Origin: Anaerolineae bacterium
Lineage (GTDB): Bacteria > Chloroflexota > Anaerolineae > Aggregatilineales > Phototrophicaceae
DNA length: 55,749 nt
Assembly: GCA_022823165.1 (NCBI GenBank)
Contig: JAJDXR010000003.1
Span: 1 to 55,749 of the forward strand
Reading direction: 5' to 3'
The notes under the pieces were generated by a model. It saw nothing but the letters and a program-made list of their open reading frames with translations. It was not told where the DNA came from and searched no databases. Numbering within the stretch: the stretch's first letter is position 1; every line of letters begins with the position of its first letter. A program made the position numbers and the translations under genes. Below, one piece after another: positions 50,958-55,749 of the stretch.

Positions 50958-53900
50958 CTAATTGCCCAATTTCTCCAGCGCGTCCACCACCGGCTGCCAG
51001 CGCGAGCGCATGTAGTTATCAGCCATGTCCTTCGCCTCTTGCAGCGTCATCGGGTTGTCATGGCTGCCATGCCCCAGGGCGGCCAGCGCCCTTGTCCAGC
51101 GCTTGACATGGTCGTCGCCGTGCTGCGTCTGCCCTTGATAGCCGATCAAGGTGTCGATGAGGCTCTGCGGCACTTGGTAGGCTGTTGGCACAGCTGTGTT
51201 CGTCGGTGGCGGAACCGGCGTGTCAGTCGGCGCTGGCGTGTTTGTTGGTACTGGCGTGTTGGTCGGGACAGGCGTATTCGTCGGAACGGGCGTATTCGTC
51301 GGCAGCGGCGTATTTGTCGGCGGAACGGGCGTGGCTGACGGTGGCACAGGCGTGTTCGTTGGCGGGACAGGCGGATCCACCTCTTGCTGCTGCGATTCCT
51401 GTGAACCTTGCAGCAGCGTCAGTGCGTCGACCACCGGCTGCCAGCGATTGCGACTGTATGTATCCGCCATATCTTTCGCCTCTGCCAGCGTCATCGGGTT
51501 GGTATGACTGCCCCAGCCCAAAGCCGCCAGCGCCCGCTTCCAGCGCTCGACATGGGCATCGCCATAATTTTCCTGTGTATAGCCGATCAATGTTGAAATT
51601 AAGGCGGCGTTGGGTCCGCTGGGCGCCGGCGTATCCGTCGGTGGCGGTACCGGTGTATTCGTCGGTGGCGGTACTGGCGTGTTCGTCGGCAGCGGTGTCG
51701 CAGTCGGAATCGGCGTATCCGTCGCCGGGACGGGCAAGCTAAAATGCGCCGCGCCGATATGCGTCCCGCCATCATTTAAGTGAGCGGTCAACGTTGCCTG
51801 GTAGATCGTGCCAGGAGAAAGCCCGCTGATGCGCTGGCTGGTGGCGGAGGCCGCCAGGGAAAATGAGCCGCTGCTCAAGTCGCTGCCCGCGTATTGCAGC
51901 GTGTAGCTGCTGACGCCGCTGACGGCGCTCCAGCGCAGTATGGCTTCGGCCTTGCCGTTCACAGCCACAATCGACCAAGTCATTTTGATGGGCGGCAGCG
52001 GCGTAGCCGTCGCCGGGACGGGCGTCGCTGTCGGTCGCGACAAGGTGCGGACTTGCCCGGAACTGAGCGTTACCCCAGCTCCGCCCGATTTGGGAAATAC
52101 GGTAAATGAAAAGGAATGCAGCGTATTGGGCTCCAAATCCGTGAATACGATGCTGCCCTTATTGGCACGCGCGTCGGCGCCATAATGATTGTTATTTTGA
52201 TTGTCATCCAGCGCAATTTGGGGCGGGACTCTCACTTCGGGGCTGCCATTCCAATTCCAACTGACGGTGATGCTGTTATGCGTTACCGCGCTGGCGGACA
52301 GGCTGACCTGCGGCGGAAGGGGCGTTGCAGTTGGCGTATCGCTTGGCACAGGCGTGGAAGTTGCTGCTGCCGTCAGGCTCCGCGATTGGCTCCAATCGCC
52401 AAACCATATAAAGCTGCCCTCGTCGCTCATCGCCCGTACGCGCACGGTGTACACCGTGCCGGGCTGCAGATTCTCGAATGTATATTGCGTCTGCGGCGAA
52501 TCGACCCGCTTCAAAATGCGCTCGCCAACGGGCGGATCCAAACGTACGCGATAACGGTCAGCGCCATTGACGGCATCCCAGGCGACCGTGTTGCCCGAAA
52601 GCACGCGGAAGTTCTGCGGCGCTGGCAGCTTTGGAAGCGCGCTCTGGGTCGCTGTCGGCGTCTTGGGCGTGTCGGTTGGCTCGGCCGAGGTGAAAGCCTC
52701 CACGTAACCGAGCGTCAGCACTTTATCCTTGCCAGACTTGGGGAACACAACGAATGATATGGAATGCTTTGTATTGGCATCCAGATCAGTGAAAACATAG
52801 CTGCCCTTATTGTCAAAGGCGCGGGCGGTATGGACAACCATGCGTTTATTCGTGTCAATTATTTGAAGCTGCGGCGGGCTTGTCACCTCGGGGCTGCCAT
52901 TCCACTCCCAATTGACGGTGATGCTGTCATGTGTGACATCGCTGGTGGACAGGCTTACCTGCGGCTGGATGGCGTTGGTCGGCACGGGCGTTGGCGACTG
53001 ATAGTTCGGGTCGGCCGCGGTGCGCGCCGATACGCTGGCGGTTTGCGTGGGGTCCGTCTGTCGGGATTTCGGCGGACCATCATCGAGATAAACGGTGATG
53101 TCAACGGTATATTCCGTGTCTGGCGTCAAGCCGGGGAAGGTGTAAAACAGCTTGCTGGGCGCGATGGCGACGGAGTAGTCTTCGCCCCGAACTTTCAGCC
53201 GGTAGCTCCAGGCTGTGTTGACCCGGCTCCACTCAAGCGTGATGCTGTCTGTCGATACCTTATCGACTTTGATCCAAACATTGGTAGCGGCTGTGCGCAC
53301 CGAGGTTTGGCTGGTGGAGATGCAGCCATTGTCCATCTCTGTAGTGGTGACGGTGATGTCATAAACCGTGTCTTCCTGCAAACCAGCGAAAGTTCGCGTC
53401 GTGTAAATGGTAGAGAGGCTCCTTTGATTAACGATGCCGCCGCCGCGCAAGACGACATTATAGAGATAGCTCGTCCCGTATGCCTTGCCCGTCCTATAAT
53501 TGGGCCACCTCACTGTGATGTGATCCTTGGAAACGCCGAGGACATCGATCCAACCTTGGATACGGCAAGGCGTCGCGGTCGGCGTGGCTGTGGCTTCGGG
53601 CTCGGTCTTCGTCGTGACGCTGGCAGTTCGTGTTGTGCCGTCGCTAAAGCGCGCCGTGATGCTCACGGTATAGGTCGCGTTCGAGTTTAATTTTCCGTAG
53701 GTATGGCTGGTGTGGCCCGCCGCGACGGTCTTGCTTCTCGCTTTCCCCGATTCCGGTTTCAGTACCAGCGTGTAATCCAGCGCCGTGGACAAATCGGTCC
53801 AGCCCACAGTGATATGATCCTTCGATTGCTTGCTGACGCTGATGTTGAAAGCGGGCAGCGTGGCGGTGGGCGCGACGGTTGGCGTCGCGGTTGCGTCGAT

Positions 53901-55749
53901 CTTCTCATATTCGATACTGTCGCAAGCCGCGTTAGTCTGGGATCCCTTGCTGTGGGCGACGCACCAGACCGGACCATTCCTAGAGGAGGCAGTGTTGCCG
54001 CTGAAACTGCTGCCGCTGACACTCAGCTTGCCCAGATCGCCCACATAGAGCATCGCGCCGCCGATGTGGCCGACGCTGTTATTGGTGAAACTGCTGTTGG
54101 TCACCGTCAGCGAACCATCTCTGTTGACGCCGAGCCAATTGCCATTACCATCTGGATCACGGGCATTTCTGGTCCCATGATAGATCGCCCCGCCCTTTTG
54201 GCTGGCTTCGTTGTCGCTGAAGCTGCTGCCGTTGATGGTCAAATCGCCTCGGCTATAGATCGCGCCGCCTCGGTGTCCGGTTTCATTGCCGCTCAACGTG
54301 CTGTTGCTGATGGTCAGCGTGCCTGTATTGTAAATTGCCCCGCCATAAAAGGAGGTTTCATTGTTGCGGAAGGTGCTGTTCTTGATGGTCAGCGTGCCCG
54401 CGTTGAAAATCGCCCCGCCATAACGATCAACATAGCCCTTTGTGAACGTCAGATTATTGATGACGACCGTGGCTAGTCGGTTATTGATACTCAACAGGCG
54501 GAAGCGCGCCATGCCTTTCTTGCTTAAGCGGCTTAGCGTATGTCCGCCGCCCTGTATGATAATGTCGGAGGCGATGGACGGTGGCGACAATGAGCCGCTG
54601 AGAATCACATCGTCGTGGAAGGTGATGGTGTCCACGCCGTCGCCGGCCGGGCAGCTGCCGCTGGCGGCGTCGCTATTGGCGGCATTGATGGCGTCATCCA
54701 GTTCGCAGCGCGTGCCGTTCAAACTGACTTGCGCTGATGTGGACGTGGCTGTTGCGGTGGGCGTCGCCGTGGCTTCCGGCTCGGTTTTCGTCGTAACGCT
54801 GGCGGTAAGCGTTCTGCCGTCGCTGAAGCGCGCTGTGACGCTCACGGTATAGGTGGCGTTTGAATTCAAGCTGCCGAAGGTATGGCTGGTCGCCCCGGCT
54901 GCGGCGGTCGCGGTGGTATTGCTGCCCGATTCCGGCTGCAGCGTCAGCGTGTAATCCAGCGCCGCGGACAAATCGGTCCAGCCCACGGTGATGTGATCCT
55001 TCGATTGCTTGCTTACGCTGATGTTGAAAGCGGGCAGCGTGGCGGTGGGCGTGGCAGTGGGAATCAGCTGCCTCGCGACGCTCCATGCACCCAACAGTTG
55101 ATAGACTACTTCATCGCCCATTGCTCGCACCCGCACCGTGTACACCGTGCCGGGCTGCAAATCCTCGAAGGTATACTGCGTCTGCGGCGGATCGACCCGC
55201 TTCAAAATGCGCTCGCCCACTGGCGGATCCAAACGTACGCGATAGCGGTCGGCGCCGGCGACGGCATCCCAGGCGACTGTGTTGCCCGAAAGCACGCGGA
55301 AGTTCTGCGGCGCTGGCAACTCAGACAGCCCCGTTGGCGTCGGAGTTGCGGCGCTGGACGGGGTATTCGTCGCTGTCGGCGTGGCCGTGGCTTCGGGCTC
55401 GGTTTTGGTGGTGACGCTGGCGGACAAGGTGCGGCCGTCGCTGAAGCGCGCCGTGATACTCACGGTATAGGTGGCGTTTGAATTCAAGCTGCCGAAGGTA
55501 TGGCTGGTCGTTCCGGCGGCGACGGTCTTGGTTATCGCTTTCGTCGATTCCGGCTGCAGCGTCAGCGTGTAATCCAGCGCCGTGGGCAAATCGGTCCAGC
55601 CCACGGTGATGTGGTCTTTCGATTGCTTGCTGACGCTGATGTTGAAGGCGGGCAGCGTGGCGGTGGCCGGCACGGGCGTCGCCGTCGCGGTGTCCGTTGG
55701 CGGGGGCGTCGCGGTGGCCGCCGCTGTTGGACTGGGCGCGACTGTCTGC
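50958..55749 (-). CDS. Giant FN3 and beta-helix surface protein (N-terminus outside window)
   Basis: At least 1596 residues visible. The frame stays open to the window end, so the GTG at 55673 is not the true start. Domains from the visible N-side: Thr-Pro linker; about three FN3 modules (two of the KQSKDHITVGWTDL type and one APQNFRVLSGNTVAWDAV type); a right-handed beta-helix of GGAIYNTGTLTISNST repeats, as in Pmp-like adhesins; then about seven more FN3-like modules separated by TATPT linkers. Two copies of a 65-residue C-terminal module follow (IDTLIGY...HV-RW-RALAALG...NPMTL-EAKDMADNY...RWQPVVDAL). It should be secreted and act as an adhesin or matrix scaffold. No sortase motif or membrane anchor is visible at the C-terminus. 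Confidence 0.82.
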   Translation of the reverse strand, partial: QTVAPSPTAAATATPPPTDTATATPVPATATLPAFNISVSKQSKDHITVGWTDLPTALDYTLTLQPESTKAITKTVAAGTTSHTFGSLNSNATYTVSITARFSDGRTLSASVTTKTEPEATATPTATNTPSSAATPTPTGLSELPAPQNFRVLSGNTVAWDAVAGADRYRVRLDPPVGERILKRVDPPQTQYTFEDLQPGTVYTVRVRAMGDEVVYQLLGAWSVARQLIPTATPTATLPAFNISVSKQSKDHITVGWTDLSAALDYTLTLQPESGSNTTATAAAGATSHTFGSLNSNATYTVSVTARFSDGRTLTASVTTKTEPEATATPTATATSTSAQVSLNGTRCELDDAINAANSDAASGSCPAGDGVDTITFHDDVILSGSLSPPSIASDIIIQGGGHTLSRLSKKGMARFRLLSINNRLATVVINNLTFTKGYVDRYGGAIFNAGTLTIKNSTFRNNETSFYGGAIYNTGTLTISNSTLSGNETGHRGGAIYSRGDLTINGSSFSDNEASQKGGAIYHGTRNARDPDGNGNWLGVNRDGSLTVTNSSFTNNSVGHIGGAMLYVGDLGKLSVSGSSFSGNTASSRNGPVWCVAHSKGSQTNAACDSIEYEKIDATATPTVAPTATLPAFNISVSKQSKDHITVGWTDLSTALDYTLVLKPESGKARSKTVAAGHTSHTYGKLNSNATYTVSITARFSDGTTRTASVTTKTEPEATATPTATPCRIQGWIDVLGVSKDHITVRWPNYRTGKAYGTSYLYNVVLRGGGIVNQRSLSTIYTTRTFAGLQEDTVYDITVTTTEMDNGCISTSQTSVRTAATNVWIKVDKVSTDSITLEWSRVNTAWSYRLKVRGEDYSVAIAPSKLFYTFPGLTPDTEYTVDITVYLDDGPPKSRQTDPTQTASVSARTAADPNYQSPTPVPTNAIQPQVSLSTSDVTHDSITVNWEWNGSPEVTSPPQLQIIDTNKRMVVHTARAFDNKGSYVFTDLDANTKHSISFVVFPKSGKDKVLTLGYVEAFTSAEPTDTPKTPTATQSALPKLPAPQNFRVLSGNTVAWDAVNGADRYRVRLDPPVGERILKRVDSPQTQYTFENLQPGTVYTVRVRAMSDEGSFIWFGDWSQSRSLTAAATSTPVPSDTPTATPLPPQVSLSASAVTHNSITVSWNWNGSPEVRVPPQIALDDNQNNNHYGADARANKGSIVFTDLEPNTLHSFSFTVFPKSGGAGVTLSSGQVRTLSRPTATPVPATATPLPPIKMTWSIVAVNGKAEAILRWSAVSGVSSYTLQYAGSDLSSGSFSLAASATSQRISGLSPGTIYQATLTAHLNDGGTHIGAAHFSLPVPATDTPIPTATPLPTNTPVPPPTNTPVPPPTDTPAPSGPNAALISTLIGYTQENYGDAHVERWKRALAALGWGSHTNPMTLAEAKDMADTYSRNRWQPVVDALTLLQGSQESQQQEVDPPVPPTNTPVPPSATPVPPTNTPLPTNTPVPTNTPVPTNTPVPTNTPAPTDTPVPPPTNTAVPTAYQVPQSLIDTLIGYQGQTQHGDDHVKRWTRALAALGHGSHDNPMTLQEAKDMADNYMRSRWQPVVDALEKLGN
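50960..51600 (-). repeat. Two copies of a C-terminal module of about 65 residues
   Basis: Copies at about 50961-51170 and 51413-51600, separated by a Thr-Pro/Pro linker. Shared pattern: LI-TLIGY, DHV-RW-RALAALG-GSH-NPMTL-EAKDMAD-Y-R-RWQPVVDAL. Similar end modules are known to me from large surface proteins of environmental bacteria, but I cannot name the family. Confidence 0.7.
53590..55665 (-). repeat. Long direct repeats of FN3 modules (three copies of about 270 bp)
   Basis: Near-identical DNA blocks encoding FN3 modules of the KQSKDHITVGWTDL type lie at about 53590-53870, 54765-55050 and 55385-55665. A second pair encoding APQNFRVLSGNTVAWDAV modules lies at about 52420-52640 and 55117-55320. 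The high nucleotide identity suggests recent internal duplication. Confidence 0.75.

Noticed and set aside
1..55749. tRNA, rRNA, CRISPR array or replication origin
   Set aside because: I saw no tRNA T-loop motifs in cloverleaf context, no rRNA segments, no spacer-separated repeats and no DnaA-box cluster; reading by eye could miss a single tRNA.

Overview
The window looks like a GC-rich chromosome segment from a member of the Chloroflexota, probably Anaerolineae-like. This is an inference from secreted fibronectin-type-III (FN3) proteins joined by Thr-Pro linkers, many sugar ABC importers without a linked ATPase gene, and a heterotrophic gene set. No rRNA, tRNA or marker gene confirms the taxonomy.

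Layout. (1) 1-5.1 kb: an IS5-type transposase end abuts a VOC-family gene. A secreted FN3/Thr-Pro protein follows, then a decapitated ABC permease that still leads into an MDR dehydrogenase and an alpha/beta hydrolase, so an old sugar operon was cut here. (2) 5.1-8.7 kb: a possible small RNA with promoter and terminator, then a promoter with a structured leader driving a Sec-exported sugar-binding protein and two permeases. (3) 9.1-17.4 kb: a FadR-type GntR regulator with an operator at its own promoter, a Tat-exported binding protein with LplB/LplC-like permeases, a GH42 beta-galactosidase and an enolase-superfamily sugar-acid dehydratase. (4) 17.4-23.5 kb, minus strand: DHDPS-family aldolase, GT2, hexapeptide acyltransferase, SDR epimerase and DegT aminotransferase in one overlapping operon, preceded by an MFS exporter. 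(5) 24-32.3 kb: UDP-sulfoquinovose synthase, a large membrane protein with a duplicated Ig-like module, gpmI, a secreted DLH hydrolase, glpD and a YbjQ protein. (6) 32.4-39.1 kb: meaB, a GYD protein, mutB, mutA and a cytochrome P450. (7) 39.1-50.9 kb: a toxin-antitoxin pair, then a myo-inositol catabolic operon (iolG, iolC, a DfsB-like gene, iolB, iolD). It is interrupted co-directionally by a type IIG-like restriction-modification gene and by a methyltransferase/TdeIII-like endonuclease pair. (8) 51-55.7 kb, minus strand: a very large FN3/beta-helix surface protein whose N-terminus lies beyond the window.

The most unusual object is at 42.6-43.3 kb. A DUF559 (Vsr-like) nuclease module, flanked by two nested pairs of GC-rich inverted repeats, sits in frame inside the type IIG-like gene. 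It appears to be a mobile nuclease cassette that landed in another nuclease/methylase without breaking its reading frame. Other points of note are a palindromic repeat family whose stems vary while staying self-complementary, a possible pseudoknotted leader RNA, and an epimerase with Asn in place of the catalytic Lys.

Working together: sugars and galactosides are imported and hydrolysed, sugar acids are dehydrated and cleaved, inositol goes through the iol route, and propionate-type carbon passes through methylmalonyl-CoA mutase. The minus-strand operon and sqdB would decorate the cell surface with amino sugars and sulfolipid.
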